This document shows, in pieces, positions 8,015 through 16,649 of a DNA stretch of 57,146 bases. Source of the stretch: Flavobacteriaceae bacterium (GTDB taxonomy: Bacteria > Bacteroidota > Bacteroidia > Flavobacteriales > Flavobacteriaceae); assembly GCA_015490835.1 (NCBI GenBank), contig WFXA01000237.1:1-57146 (forward strand), read 5' to 3'. Below the pieces are notes generated by a model, which saw only the letters and a program-made list of their open reading frames with translations, searched no databases and was not told where the DNA came from. Numbering within the stretch: the stretch's first letter is position 1; every line of letters starts with the position of its first letter. Both the position numbers and the translations under genes were made by a program.

Positions 8015-10170
8015 ACTTTTTCCAGTTCGGTAATGGCAACTTGTGTGATAAATGTACCGTAATTTACTATTGCCTTGTTTTTCTCTATTTTTTCGAGTGT
8101 GCCTATTGCTCTTCCATCTTTCATTCGTACACTATCGCCAATCTTAGGTAAAACCAACGGCTTTTTTATAGCTTCTTTTTTACGTTTTACTTTTTCTTTT
8201 TTCTTTTTTTCTCTTATTACTTGTACTTTTTGTGTTACTTCTTTTTCAATGGCTTGTTTCTTGATTTTTTCTTTCTTTTTCTCTACGGGTTTTTTCTTTT
8301 TTAATTTGCTGTTTATAATTAAAGTTAGTTTAAAAAGTTCGTCTAATAATTGTTTTTTTCGTTTATTATAGAAAAAGGTTTCTGCAAGGCTTGTAACTTT
8401 TTTACCAATACTAATATACCGTTGGTTGTTATCGTACAATTCTTGGTAACTTTCTAATTTTTCTTGAATTTTAGTATTTATTTCCTCCAGTTGTTTGGTT
8501 TGTAGTTTTGCTTTTTCAGATGTTTTTTTTAGGTCTTCGGTGCTTTTTCTAAACTGAAAACGTTCTTTTTGCAAATTGGCAATACTCTTATCAAATCTAA
8601 CCTTGCCCCGTTCAATCTTCTTTTTTGCTTTGTTAATCAGGCTGTACGGGATTCCGTTTTTTTGTGCTACTTCAAAAGTAAAAGAACTTCCAGCCTCACC
8701 TAATTGAAGCTGAAACATGGGTTCTAACGATTTTCGGTTAAACTGCATGTTGGCATTGGTAGCAAACGGTAATTCGCTTGCAAGTAGTTTTAGGTTGGTG
8801 TAATGGGTGGTGATAATACCAAATGCTTCTCGTTGATAAAATACTTCTAAAAATGTTTCTGCAAGTGCGCCTCCCAATTCGGGATCGCTTCCGGTTCCGA
8901 ATTCGTCAATTAGAAATAATGTGTTTTTATTGCACTTTTTTAAAAACCTATTCATTGTTTTTAACCGATAGCTGTAGGTGCTTAAATGGTTTTCGATAGA
9001 TTGATTGTCGCCAATATCGGTTAAGATTTTATTAAAAATAAAACATTCACTTTGTGCATCGACGGGTATTAACAAGCCGCTTTGCAACATTAGTTGTAGT
9101 AAACCTACGGTTTTTAAAGTAATGCTTTTTCCGCCTGCATTGGGACCCGAAATAACAATAATCCTATTTTCTTGATGAAGCGCAATGGTTTGCGGATAGG
9201 TTTTTTGTTTTCGCTTTTTATTTTCCAAAAGCAGTAGGGGATGGTAAGCATTTTTTAAAAACAATCGTCTTTGTGTAGAAATATTGGGAAGGTTTGCATT
9301 TATGGTAACAGCATATCGAGCTTTAGCCGAAAGTACATCGATATGAGTAAGGTAGTTTTGTTGGTTTTCAAGTAACGGAGCGTAGGGTCTTAGTAATTCT
9401 GTAAGTGATTTTAAAATGCGTTTAATTTCTTCCGCTTCTTCGTATAAAAGCGAACTTAACTCGTTGGTAAACTCGAGTGTTTCTTGTGGCTCTATATATA
9501 CAATACTTCCTGTTTTTGAGCTACCTAAAACAGCTCCTTTTACTTTTTTACGGTGCATTGCTTTTACAGCAAGTACTCTTCGGTTTTCTACAATGGTTTC
9601 TTTAATATCGTCTAGGTAATCTTGCGACCCGTATATAGATAAAGCTTGTGAAAATGAAATTCCTATTTTTCCTTTAACACGAAGGAGTTCGCTTCTTATT
9701 TCCGAAAGTTTTTTGGAAGCGTTGTTTCGTATTTGTCCGTAATTATCAAATACTTCGTTTATGTTGTTTAGTAGAGAAGGAGTAGCTTCTGTTTGTTGCG
9801 AGAATTGGTTTAAATTGTTGTAGAATTCTTTATATTTATCGAAATATTTTTTTAATGCTACGACAGTTTCGATAATGGTTTTAATTTTTCTGAAACCGGA
9901 AATTTCTAAAATGCTATTTTCTATTTGAAACAGTACTAATTCTTTATTTATGGCATCAAAACCGTGATTGGGAATGGGATTGTCGGAATTTATCGAGACT
10001 TTAAATTCATAGGTGCGTTGAAGTTCGGGAAGGATATCTTTTGCATTTAAAAACGGAACAATTTTAAGAACCTTTTCTTTTCCGGTTTCTGTAATGGTAT
10101 GATTTGCAATTTGGTTTAAAACCAATGGGAATTCAAGACTTTCTAGTGTTTTAATAGGAACAGAAATCAT
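8011..10170 (-). CDS. mutS2: MutS2-like ATPase lacking the Smr domain
   Basis: A 719-residue MutS2-family protein. The N-terminal core and clamp (1-300) are followed by the ATPase, with Walker A GPNAGGKS at 342-349, a Walker B region LIDEFGTGSDP, and the TTHY signature. A long Lys/Glu-rich coiled coil follows (about 510-660), then a short C-terminal beta domain (PKIGDSVRMKDGRAIGTLEKI). Family members are usually about 780 residues and end in an Smr nuclease domain; none is present here and the stop follows the beta domain directly. MutS2 acts in anti-recombination or ribosome rescue in other bacteria. It is coupled by 4-bp overlaps to both neighbours. Confidence 0.92.
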   Translation of the reverse strand: MISVPIKTLESLEFPLVLNQIANHTITETGKEKVLKIVPFLNAKDILPELQRTYEFKVSINSDNPIPNHGFDAINKELVLFQIENSILEISGFRKIKTIIETVVALKKYFDKYKEFYNNLNQFSQQTEATPSLLNNINEVFDNYGQIRNNASKKLSEIRSELLRVKGKIGISFSQALSIYGSQDYLDDIKETIVENRRVLAVKAMHRKKVKGAVLGSSKTGSIVYIEPQETLEFTNELSSLLYEEAEEIKRILKSLTELLRPYAPLLENQQNYLTHIDVLSAKARYAVTINANLPNISTQRRLFLKNAYHPLLLLENKKRKQKTYPQTIALHQENRIIVISGPNAGGKSITLKTVGLLQLMLQSGLLIPVDAQSECFIFNKILTDIGDNQSIENHLSTYSYRLKTMNRFLKKCNKNTLFLIDEFGTGSDPELGGALAETFLEVFYQREAFGIITTHYTNLKLLASELPFATNANMQFNRKSLEPMFQLQLGEAGSSFTFEVAQKNGIPYSLINKAKKKIERGKVRFDKSIANLQKERFQFRKSTEDLKKTSEKAKLQTKQLEEINTKIQEKLESYQELYDNNQRYISIGKKVTSLAETFFYNKRKKQLLDELFKLTLIINSKLKKKKPVEKKKEKIKKQAIEKEVTQKVQVIREKKKKEKVKRKKEAIKKPLVLPKIGDSVRMKDGRAIGTLEKIEKNKAIVNYGTFITQVAITELEKV

Positions 10171-10484
10171 GGAGAAGAAGATTTAAATAAAAATCCTAAT
10201 CCCATTTTTTTAAGCATCTTTTTTTCAAACTCCCAAAAAAATTTGAATTGCCCAAATAACCATCCGTAAGCTACTATTAACACTTGGTAAATAGGAAATA
10301 TTAATATAATTCTTAGGGGTTTGTATAACCATATATTGGTAGTTTCTTGTGGTAATCCTATAAGTGTCATTACGGGTTTTGCAATAATCAGTGCCGTGTA
10401 ACCGGTAATTGAAAAGACAAGGAGGATTATACCAAGCTGAAAGTTAGAGGTTATATTCCAGCGTTTTTTAAGTTTGCTAAACAT
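10167..10484 (-). CDS. small membrane protein (DUF6787-like)
   Basis: A 105-residue protein with a basic N-terminus (FSKLKKRWNI) and two membrane helices (about 16-36 and 53-78), ending in a Lys-rich amphipathic tail. It resembles the flavobacterial DUF6787 group, which has no known function. Its stop overlaps the mutS2 start by 4 bp, giving the order DUF6787, mutS2, DCC. That order suggests cotranscription but no functional link can be shown. Confidence 0.75.
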   Translation of the reverse strand: MFSKLKKRWNITSNFQLGIILLVFSITGYTALIIAKPVMTLIGLPQETTNIWLYKPLRIILIFPIYQVLIVAYGWLFGQFKFFWEFEKKMLKKMGLGFLFKSSSP

Positions 10485-10556
10485 AGTATAAAAATAAGTG
10501 TAAAGATAGGAATTTATCTTTGTTGGTAAGAAACTTCACAATTAAAAAATACTACT

Positions 10557-10973
10557 TTATTGCGGTGTTAGTTTTTGCTTGTATTTTTTCTGAAAATATT
10601 TTAAGTAATTATATAACAGGTAGTTTACCTCCAATCCGTAATGAATGGTGGGGTCGTAGTTTATTTCTTGTTCATACAATTGTTTTGAATATTTAGTATC
10701 CAGTACTCTTCTATTGTATTCGCCAACCCAAAGTCTGTTCCTGTTTTCTAAAAAGGTTATGCCATAATAGCCTCTTGGCGGTTGCGTAGCTAACCAGTTT
10801 TGAAAACCGGGTTCAATGATGATAATGTCGTATTCTAATTTATCATTTTTAAGATGTATTGTATCACTAACCACAGAGGAATTATCCTCTTGGTTTTTAA
10901 TTAAAGGTTTTCCGGAATTGCAACTGTAGATAAATATTGCAAGGATTGATAGAAAAATAAATACGCTTTTCAT
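10557..10973 (-). CDS. DUF6146-like lipoprotein
   Basis: A 138-residue lipoprotein with signal IFIYSCN (lipid-attachment Cys18) and an acidic linker. The compact domain contains EPGFQNWLATQ, RGYYGITFLENRNRLWV and EYNRRV, a pattern seen in the flavobacterial DUF6146 group. The function is unknown. It has its own transcription unit on the minus strand, with a 540-bp gene-free region upstream. Confidence 0.8.
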   Translation of the reverse strand: MKSVFIFLSILAIFIYSCNSGKPLIKNQEDNSSVVSDTIHLKNDKLEYDIIIIEPGFQNWLATQPPRGYYGITFLENRNRLWVGEYNRRVLDTKYSKQLYEQEINYDPTIHYGLEVNYLLYNYLKYFQKKYKQKLTPQ

Positions 10974-11212
10974 TTTTTCTTTAAAATTACAAAAAAAAAT
11001 TAGTAGTCATCATTATTTTAGCCAAAATTTAAGAAGGGACGGTGGTGTACTACTTTTTATAAAAAAGTTTTTAGCTTGTTTTTAAAATACGTTTTCTTTT
11101 TTCTGAGGTCGCAATTTGCGTCCTAAGTGTATTGTGCTTATGAAAAAACATCAGGTCATACGGGCTTATGCTAAGCCAAATTGAGGTGTTTGGTGATATG
11201 AAGATTGAACCG

Positions 11213-11283
11213 TTAAGATATTAAGATTTATTAAGAGATATTAAGTTTTTATTGTATTTTCTTAACTATTCTTAATATCTTAA
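11213..11283. repeat. AT-rich inverted repeat, 14-bp perfect arms
   Basis: TTAAGATATTAAGA (11213-11226) is perfectly complementary to TCTTAATATCTTAA (11270-11283). With a few mismatches the arms extend to about 26 bp. The loop also holds TTAAG motifs. It could be a cruciform, a non-coding repeat element or a bidirectional terminator. Confidence 0.75.
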
Positions 11284-11384
11284 AGGTAAATAAACAGAAG
11301 AAGTGCGCTTTTATGTTTACCTGTTTTTAGCCAATTTTGAGTCGTCTTTTTTGATAAATCAATCACCATATAAGGTACAACAAA

Positions 11385-11400
11385 GGTACAAATTTGTACC
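11385..11400. promoter_or_regulatory. 16-bp perfect palindrome GGTACAAATTTGTACC
   Basis: A perfect dyad 115 bp past the 3' end of mnmE, with a half-site (GGTACAA) again at 11373-11379. The shape is that of a dimeric regulator operator, but no promoter or regulated gene is evident next to it. Confidence 0.4.
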
Positions 11401-11514
11401 TAATAACGCAAAATAACACAAAAAATAAAATAAGTAATTAAAAAACAAAAAGCCTTTATTTGCAGGATTTATAATGGTTTATTGCAGGTTTTGTTGTTGT
11501 TTGTTTTGTGGTGG

Positions 11515-12888
11515 TTACTTTCCGATACAGAAATTCGCAAAAATATTTCCAAGAAGTTCATTGTTAGTAACTTCACCGGTTATTTCGCCCAGATAATACA
11601 ACGCTTCTCTAATATCTATTGCCAATAAATCACCGGAAAGGTTGGTTTCTATTCCTTTTTGTATTTGTACGATAGCCGCTAAAGCTTTTTGCAACGAGTT
11701 GTAATGACGGCTGTTGGTTATAATGGTTTGGTTAGTACTGAGTTGTTTGAGTTCAACTAGGTTAATTAATTGTTGTTTTAAAACTTCTAATTGTATTTGT
11801 TTTTTAGCCGAGATAAAAAGGATGTTAAAACCTGCTTTTTGTAAGTTGGTTTTTTCGGTTTTGGTAAGAATATCTGATTTATTAGCAACAACCAAACGGC
11901 TTAATTCTTTAGGAAATTGAGACAAATCTTCTTCAACTTCATTTATATTGGTTTCTTTGGCATCGAATAAATAAATAAATACCGCCGATTTTTTTAATTC
12001 GGAAAGTGCTTTTTGAACGCCTATTTTTTCGATTTCGTCATTGGTTTTCCGCAGCCCTGCTGTATCGATAAATCGGAATTTAATTCCGTCAATAATAATT
12101 TCGTCTTCAATGGTATCGCGTGTCGTACCTGCAATGTTACTTACAATGGCTCTATCTTCGTTTAAAAGGCTGTTTAAAAGTGTAGATTTACCTGCATTGG
12201 GTCTGCCAATAATAGCAACGGGAACTCCGTTTTTTAAAACATTTCCGGTAGCAAAGGAGTCTAATAAAAATTTTATGGCATCTCGTATTTGAGAAACCAA
12301 TTTTTTAAATTGTGTTTTATCGGCAAATTCTACATCTTCTTCTGCAAAATCAAGTTCGAGCTCTATAAGCGAAGCAAAATCGAGTAGTTTTTGACGCAGT
12401 TGTTTTATTTGTAAAGTAAAACCGCCACGCATTTGTTGTAAGGCTATTTGGTGCGAAGCCTTAGAGTCGCTAGCAATAAGATCGGCTACTGCTTCGGCTT
12501 GGCTTAAATCCATTTTTCCGTTAAGAAATGCTTGTAGTGTAAATTCACCCGGTTTTGCTACACGACATCCTTTTTTTATAAGTAGTTTAATAATTTCTTG
12601 TTGAATATAACTGCTTCCGTGGCAAGAAAATTCGACTACATTTTCGCCGGTGTACGAATGGGGTGTTTTAAAAACGGTAGCTAATACTTGGTCTATAATT
12701 GTTTTTCCATCTACAATATCGCCTAAATGTACGGTATGGGATTTTTGATGTTTTAATATTTTTCCTGAAACAGATTTAAAAACACTTGAAGCAATACCTA
12801 TGGCATCTTTGCCCGAAATACGTATAACAGCAATGGCACCACTACCCGAAGGTGTTGCCAAAGCAACAATAGTATCTTTGTGAATCAT
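11515..12888 (-). CDS. mnmE: tRNA modification GTPase MnmE
   Basis: A 457-residue full-length MnmE (TrmE). The N-terminal tetrahydrofolate-binding domain starts DTIVALATPSGSGAIAVIRISG. The G domain lies in the middle (Walker A GRPNAGKST, switch region GTTRDT, DTAGLR, NKSD). The C-terminal helical domain ends with the invariant CIGK. With MnmG it installs 5-carboxymethylaminomethyl groups at the wobble uridine of certain tRNAs. The gene follows a small acetyltransferase-like gene by 14 bp and is probably cotranscribed with it. Confidence 0.97.
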   Translation of the reverse strand: MIHKDTIVALATPSGSGAIAVIRISGKDAIGIASSVFKSVSGKILKHQKSHTVHLGDIVDGKTIIDQVLATVFKTPHSYTGENVVEFSCHGSSYIQQEIIKLLIKKGCRVAKPGEFTLQAFLNGKMDLSQAEAVADLIASDSKASHQIALQQMRGGFTLQIKQLRQKLLDFASLIELELDFAEEDVEFADKTQFKKLVSQIRDAIKFLLDSFATGNVLKNGVPVAIIGRPNAGKSTLLNSLLNEDRAIVSNIAGTTRDTIEDEIIIDGIKFRFIDTAGLRKTNDEIEKIGVQKALSELKKSAVFIYLFDAKETNINEVEEDLSQFPKELSRLVVANKSDILTKTEKTNLQKAGFNILFISAKKQIQLEVLKQQLINLVELKQLSTNQTIITNSRHYNSLQKALAAIVQIQKGIETNLSGDLLAIDIREALYYLGEITGEVTNNELLGNIFANFCIGK

Positions 12889-12902
12889 TGCGATAGTCTG
12901 CT

Positions 12903-13202
12903 CTAAATATTAATTCCGATGGGAAGCAGGCATTTGTATTTTCTTCGGTTTTTGCGCATAAAAGCTGCAATTTCGGGGCTAGTAGGAACCAGATGAATGT
13001 TTCTTCTTTTTACCTCTTCAAATACAGCTTTGATAAAAATATCTCTAAAACCTTGCTCTTCTAAGTCTTGCGGCATATCGTATTTTGTCAAGAAGATTTT
13101 TCTTTCTTGAAGTGCATATTCAATGCGAGCCATGTTGTCTCCAATTTCCAGTTGAAATTGTCTTAAAAATTCGTTGTCGGTAATTTCTACATCTTCGATC
13201 AT
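12903..13202 (-). CDS. small GNAT-like N-acetyltransferase domain protein (YjdJ/NATD1-like)
   Basis: A 99-residue protein resembling the short YjdJ-type GNAT domain: MARIEYALQ at the front, then a helix (FRDIFIKAVFEEVKRRN) and a C-terminal VPTSPEIAAFMRKNRRKY block that matches the family's conserved Pro/aromatic end. Full GNAT proteins are longer, but this subgroup is about 95-105 residues. The glycine-rich acetyl-CoA loop is weak here (LEEQGFRD instead of GxGxG), so catalytic activity is doubtful. It lies 14 bp upstream of mnmE on the same strand. Confidence 0.72.
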   Translation of the reverse strand: MIEDVEITDNEFLRQFQLEIGDNMARIEYALQERKIFLTKYDMPQDLEEQGFRDIFIKAVFEEVKRRNIHLVPTSPEIAAFMRKNRRKYKCLLPIGINI

Positions 13203-13304
13203 AGGGAGCGATTTTAATTGAAACTATATGTTTTCTAAATTAAAATAATACAATTTTTTTCCAAAAACATATTATGTTTAGATTTAGGGTGTAAATTTAC
13301 AAAT

Positions 13305-13312
13305 TATTTTTG
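13305..13312 (+). promoter_or_regulatory. -7 element (TATTTTTG) before hydrolase gene
   Basis: A TAnnTTTG match 30 bp before the ATG at 13343. It overlaps the possible upstream TTG start at 13310, which argues for the downstream ATG. Confidence 0.5.
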
Positions 13313-13342
13313 TATGCAAGATGCATTACATCGAAAAACGAA

Positions 13343-14005
13343 ATGAAAATCAGTAAAATACCTATTTATTTTGTTCCGGGATTGGCAGCGGGAAAAGAAA
13401 TTTTTAATCACCTTTCGCTTCCTCAAGACCGTTTTGATATAACGATAATAGAGTGGATTATCCCGTTTGAGAACGAGTCATTAACTCAGTATGCTCAACG
13501 TATGGCTGCCTTTGTTACTGCGCCTAACGCTGTTCTTGTAGGTGTCTCCTTTGGCGGTGTTGTTGCTCAAGAAATGAGTGCTTTTTTAAAATTACATAAA
13601 CTAATTATTATATCTAGTGTTAAAACAAAATATGAAATGCCTAAACGTATGCATATTGTTTCAGCGTTGCGCTTGTATAAATTGCTTCCAATAGATTTTA
13701 TTGTGAGTACTCCAGATTTAACAAAATTTGCCGTTGGACCAAAGTCCAAAAAAAGGTTACAACTTTATAACACCTATTTAACAATGCGTAATAAATATTA
13801 TTTGCGCTGGGCTGTAAAGCAAATGCTTAGTTGGGATAGAGAGAAAGCTGTTAAAGGTATAAAACATATTCATGGAGACAAAGATGTTGTTTTTCCTCTA
13901 AAAAATATTAAACATAGCGAAATTATAAAACGAGGCACTCATGTAATGATACTTTTTAAAGCTGAAGCGGTTACACGTAAATTAATTGAAATTATTAATT
14001 CTTAA
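13343..14005 (+). CDS. alpha/beta hydrolase
   Basis: A 220-residue alpha/beta-hydrolase-fold protein, cytoplasmic by sequence. The oxyanion-side motif FVPGLAAG is near the N-terminus, the nucleophile elbow is GVSFGG (Ser nucleophile in GxSxG), and the C-terminal HGDKDxVFP and GTHVMI blocks carry the likely Asp and His. The substrate is unknown. The frame is open to 13310, but that region overlaps the promoter element, so ATG 13343 is chosen. Its stop overlaps the stop of the convergent LytTR gene by 4 bp. Confidence 0.88.
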   Translation: MKISKIPIYFVPGLAAGKEIFNHLSLPQDRFDITIIEWIIPFENESLTQYAQRMAAFVTAPNAVLVGVSFGGVVAQEMSAFLKLHKLIIISSVKTKYEMPKRMHIVSALRLYKLLPIDFIVSTPDLTKFAVGPKSKKRLQLYNTYLTMRNKYYLRWAVKQMLSWDREKAVKGIKHIHGDKDVVFPLKNIKHSEIIKRGTHVMILFKAEAVTRKLIEIINS

Positions 14006-14715
14006 TGTTTCATTGAAGCTGCAAGGGCTTCAACTAAATCTGCCTTTCTGTTTCTACTAAGAGGTAGTTGCTCGTTATCTAACTCAATAACCTTGCTGTT
14101 GTATCGTTCTACTTTTTCAATATTTACAATGTATGATTTATGAATTCTTAGAAAACGATCGCTGGGCAGCAGGGCTTCAAAAGCTTTCATGGTAGAAAGC
14201 ACAACAAGTGCATCGTGTTCGGTTACGAGTTTTACATAATCGCCAAGCGCTTCAATATAGCGTAGGTCGTTTAAAAATACTTTTCGTTTTTTAAGATTAC
14301 TTTTTACAAAAATAAATTCACCTTCATCAAAATTATCTTCGTTTTTAAGTTTGAAATTGGTAATGGCTTTATGTACGGCGTTTAAAAAACGATCTTTAGA
14401 GATGGGTTTTCTTAAATAATCTACCGCATCATAATCAAAAGCTTTAAAGGCATATTTGGTTTTTCCGGTGATAAAAATAACTTGAGGTTTGTCTTCTAAA
14501 TCGTCTAACAAATCAAATCCGGAGAGAATAGGCATCTCTATATCCAAGAAAATTAAATCTACTTTTTGGTCGGCTAAACCTATTTTAGCCTCAATAGCAT
14601 TATTATACTCTGCTACAAGGTTTAATGAAGGGTGATTTTCGATGAGTCTAACAATTGATAGTCTTTGCAGAGTGGAGTCATCAACAATGACACACTTAAG
14701 ATTGAATTTATCCAC
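14002..14715 (-). CDS. LytTR-family response regulator
   Basis: A response regulator of 237 residues from the preferred GTG start. The receiver domain has the acidic pair VDDS, a phospho-acceptor Asp in FLDIEMP, and the KP dipeptide in YLRKPI. The LytTR DNA-binding domain (about 140-235) has the YIEALGDYVKL and RFLRIHKSYIVN motifs. The frame runs open to a TTG at 14769, but a promoter (TTG, 19 bp, TACTTTTG) lies inside that extension, so GTG 14713-14715 is the likely start. No kinase gene is adjacent; LytTR regulators usually pair with LytS/YehU-type kinases encoded elsewhere. Confidence 0.92.
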   Translation of the reverse strand: MDKFNLKCVIVDDSTLQRLSIVRLIENHPSLNLVAEYNNAIEAKIGLADQKVDLIFLDIEMPILSGFDLLDDLEDKPQVIFITGKTKYAFKAFDYDAVDYLRKPISKDRFLNAVHKAITNFKLKNEDNFDEGEFIFVKSNLKKRKVFLNDLRYIEALGDYVKLVTEHDALVVLSTMKAFEALLPSDRFLRIHKSYIVNIEKVERYNSKVIELDNEQLPLSRNRKADLVEALAASMKH

Positions 14716-14739
14716 GATTAATTTGTGTTTTAACTTGTA

Positions 14740-14769
14740 CAAAAGTACAAAAAATCCGATGAATGACAA
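14740..14769 (-). promoter_or_regulatory. promoter of LytTR regulator
   Basis: On the minus strand, TTG (14769-14767) is separated by 19 bp from TACTTTTG (14747-14740), a full match to the Bacteroidota -33/-7 pattern. It lies 25 bp before the GTG at 14715 and decides the start. Confidence 0.75.
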
Positions 14770-14829
14770 TATTTTTTAACATTTGTTAAGTGAATTTTGC
14801 CAAGAATCTGTATTCTTTATTAAACCACT

Positions 14830-14859
14830 TTGTTGTTTTCAAATAAAGTATTACTTTTG
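14830..14859 (+). promoter_or_regulatory. promoter of rpsF operon
   Basis: TTG (14830-14832), a 19-bp spacer, then TACTTTTG (14852-14859). This predicts a leader of about 50 nt before rpsF. Confidence 0.75.
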
Positions 14860-14865
14860 CACGCT

Positions 14866-14882
14866 CTTGGCGAAATGCTAAG
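14866..14882 (+). promoter_or_regulatory. rpsF leader hairpin, candidate S6:S18 autoregulatory site
   Basis: CTTGGC (14866-14871) and GCTAAG (14877-14882) form a 6-bp stem with a GAAAT loop right after the predicted transcription start. Many bacteria carry an S6:S18-binding structure in this leader; whether this hairpin is that motif is an inference. Confidence 0.4.
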
Positions 14883-14913
14883 GAAATATAATAATTTAAA
14901 ATAAAACAAATTT

Positions 14914-15252
14914 ATGAATCATTATGAAACTGTTTTCATCTTGAATCCCGTTTTATCTGAAGAACAGATAAAGGAAACAGTTAAGAAATTTGAAGATATT
15001 CTTATTTCGAGAGATGCCAAGATGATCCACAAGGAAAATTGGGGGCTTAAAAAATTAGCTTACCCAATTCAAAACAAAAAAAGTGGCTTTTACCACTTAT
15101 TTGAGTACACCGTAGCCGGTGATGCAATTAATAAACTCGAAGTAGAGTTTAGAAGAGACGAGCGTATTATGCGTTATTTAACTGTAAGCCTAGATAAACA
15201 CGCAATCGCTTGGGCAGAAAAAAGAAGAAATCGTAATAAACAAAAAGCGTAA
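14914..15252 (+). CDS. rpsF: 30S ribosomal protein S6
   Basis: A 112-residue S6, starting with the typical [17 protein letters not shown] and containing [11 protein letters not shown] and [11 protein letters not shown]. It binds 16S rRNA in the 30S platform together with S18, whose gene follows after 2 bp. First gene of the rpsF-rpsR-rplI operon; promoter and leader hairpin upstream. Confidence 0.97.
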   Translation: MNHYETVFILNPVLSEEQIKETVKKFEDILISRDAKMIHKENWGLKKLAYPIQNKKSGFYHLFEYTVAGDAINKLEVEFRRDERIMRYLTVSLDKHAIAWAEKRRNRNKQKA

Positions 15253-15254
15253 TT

Positions 15255-15551
15255 ATGGCATCTATTGAACAACAAGCAAAAGGAAAAAAAGACGGTGAAA
15301 TAAGATACCTTACACCGCTTAATATCAACACTTCTAAAAAGAAGAAATACTGTAGATTTAAAAAATCCGGTATTAAATATATAGACTATAAAGACCCAGA
15401 TTATTTATTGAATTTTGTAAACGAACAAGGTAAAATTTTACCAAGACGTCTTACAGGAACTTCTTTAAAATATCAAAGAAAAGTAGCTGTTGCCGTAAAA
15501 AGAGCACGTCATTTGGCTTTAATGCCTTATGTAGCCGATTTATTAAAATAA
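15255..15551 (+). CDS. rpsR: 30S ribosomal protein S18
   Basis: A 98-residue S18 with the conserved core [16 protein letters not shown], a [11 protein letters not shown] stretch and a basic C-terminus ([11 protein letters not shown]). The N-terminal extension is short, as usual in this phylum. It pairs with S6 in the 30S platform. It starts 2 bp after rpsF and is followed 13 bp later by rplI. Confidence 0.97.
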   Translation: MASIEQQAKGKKDGEIRYLTPLNINTSKKKKYCRFKKSGIKYIDYKDPDYLLNFVNEQGKILPRRLTGTSLKYQRKVAVAVKRARHLALMPYVADLLK

Positions 15552-15564
15552 AAGTAGAAGCATT

Positions 15565-16017
15565 ATGGAACTTATATTAAAAAAAGATGTAGAAAACCTT
15601 GGTTTTACAGACGATATTGTAACTGTAAAAAATGGATATGGTAGAAATTTTCTTATCCCGCAAGGATATGCCGTTTTAGCAACTCCTTCTACTAAAAAAG
15701 TATTGGCAGAAACCTTAAAACAACGCGCTTATAAAGAAAAGAAAATTGTAAAAGAAGCGCAAGCATTAGCCGATAAATTAGCTGCTTTAGAAATTAAAAT
15801 TGCAGCTAAAACAGGGGAAGGAGATAAACTGTTTGGCTCTGTTTCTAACGCAAATATTGCAGATGCACTTGCCAAAGAAGGTATTGAGGTTGAAAAGAAA
15901 TTTATTACTATTGCCGGAGGATTGGTAAAAAGAGCAGGGCAATACGAAGCAACTGTACGCTTCCATAGAGAAGTTATTTCAAATATTACCTTTGATGTAG
16001 TTGCCGAAAAAAAATAA
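15565..16017 (+). CDS. rplI: 50S ribosomal protein L9
   Basis: A 150-residue full-length L9. The N-terminal domain has MELILKKDVENLG and the GYGRNFLIPQGYA block, followed by the long connecting helix and the C-terminal rRNA-binding domain (KLFGSVSNANIADAL). Last gene of the operon, followed by a strong hairpin terminator. Confidence 0.97.
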   Translation: MELILKKDVENLGFTDDIVTVKNGYGRNFLIPQGYAVLATPSTKKVLAETLKQRAYKEKKIVKEAQALADKLAALEIKIAAKTGEGDKLFGSVSNANIADALAKEGIEVEKKFITIAGGLVKRAGQYEATVRFHREVISNITFDVVAEKK

Positions 16018-16043
16018 ATAGCAAAATTGCTGTACTAATCTAG

Positions 16044-16074
16044 CGTCCCGATACTTATTTTCGGGACGTTTTTT
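16044..16074 (+). terminator. Rho-independent terminator of the rpsF-rpsR-rplI operon
   Basis: An 8-bp perfect stem (CGTCCCGA 16044-16051 with TCGGGACG 16061-16068) followed by TTTTTT. Confidence 0.9.
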
Positions 16075-16101
16075 ATTTTGGTTTATTGCAAAACCACAAA
16101 T

Positions 16102-16581
16102 ATGAAATACACAAGACTTACAAAAGAACAATTTGAAGAGTTGCATCAAGAGTTTGCCAACTTTCTAGCTTCTCAGTCAATTACGGCAGATGAATGGAAA
16201 AAAATTAAAACAGAAAAACCACACATAGCCGAAGATGAGTTAGATGTTTTTAGTGATTTAATTTGGGAAGGCGTATTAAAAAAAGTTCGGTTTTTAGAAA
16301 ACAATTCGAGCAAGCAACTATCACTTTTTGAAATAAAAGATAATGAAATGAAGCTGTTGGTTGTAAAAACAAACAACTCTTCTATTGATTTAAGCACAAA
16401 AGAAGGAATGCTTTGGTTAGAAAACAATATCCTTTCAGATGAAGTAGAATTATTTACGGCATCAAAAAAAATTTCGGAAGACAGGAACAACGATATTTTT
16501 TTACTAATTAAACAAGGAGCAGTATTATCTGATGGAAAACTCTTTCAAGCATTTCAAAAAATACTTCCAAAAACCGGTTAA
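16102..16581 (+). CDS. DUF6495-like cytoplasmic protein
   Basis: A 159-residue soluble acidic protein starting MKYTRLTKEQFEELHQEF, a start shared by the flavobacterial DUF6495 group. It is predicted mostly helical, with WLENNILSDEVEL and a helical C-terminus. The function is unknown. The frame continues back to a TTG at 16078 just after the ribosomal terminator, but the ATG at 16102 fits the family start. No signal peptide or membrane segment. Confidence 0.78.
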   Translation: MKYTRLTKEQFEELHQEFANFLASQSITADEWKKIKTEKPHIAEDELDVFSDLIWEGVLKKVRFLENNSSKQLSLFEIKDNEMKLLVVKTNNSSIDLSTKEGMLWLENNILSDEVELFTASKKISEDRNNDIFLLIKQGAVLSDGKLFQAFQKILPKTG

Positions 16582-16616
16582 CTGATTTTTATCATACAAT
16601 ACTTGTTTTTTGTTAT

Positions 16617-16624
16617 TAACTTTG
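16617..16624 (+). promoter_or_regulatory. -7 element (TAACTTTG) before truncated haemoglobin
   Basis: A TAnnTTTG match 25 bp before the ATG at 16650. Confidence 0.5.
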
Positions 16625-16649
16625 CGAAAAAGAGTGCTAAAAGCAAAAA

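Larger units (their letters stand above)
10974..11514. other. 541-bp gene-free region
   Basis: No credible ORF. It holds a small hairpin (GGCTTA/TAAGCC at 11163-11168 and 11172-11177), a long AT-rich inverted repeat (11213-11283) and a 16-bp palindrome (11385-11400). The left end must contain the promoter of the DUF6146-like gene; no clean TAnnTTTG was picked there. Confidence 0.6.

Noticed and set aside
14716-14769. longer LytTR regulator start at TTG 14769
   Set aside because: A full promoter (TTG, 19 bp, TACTTTTG) lies inside that extension, so GTG 14715 is preferred.
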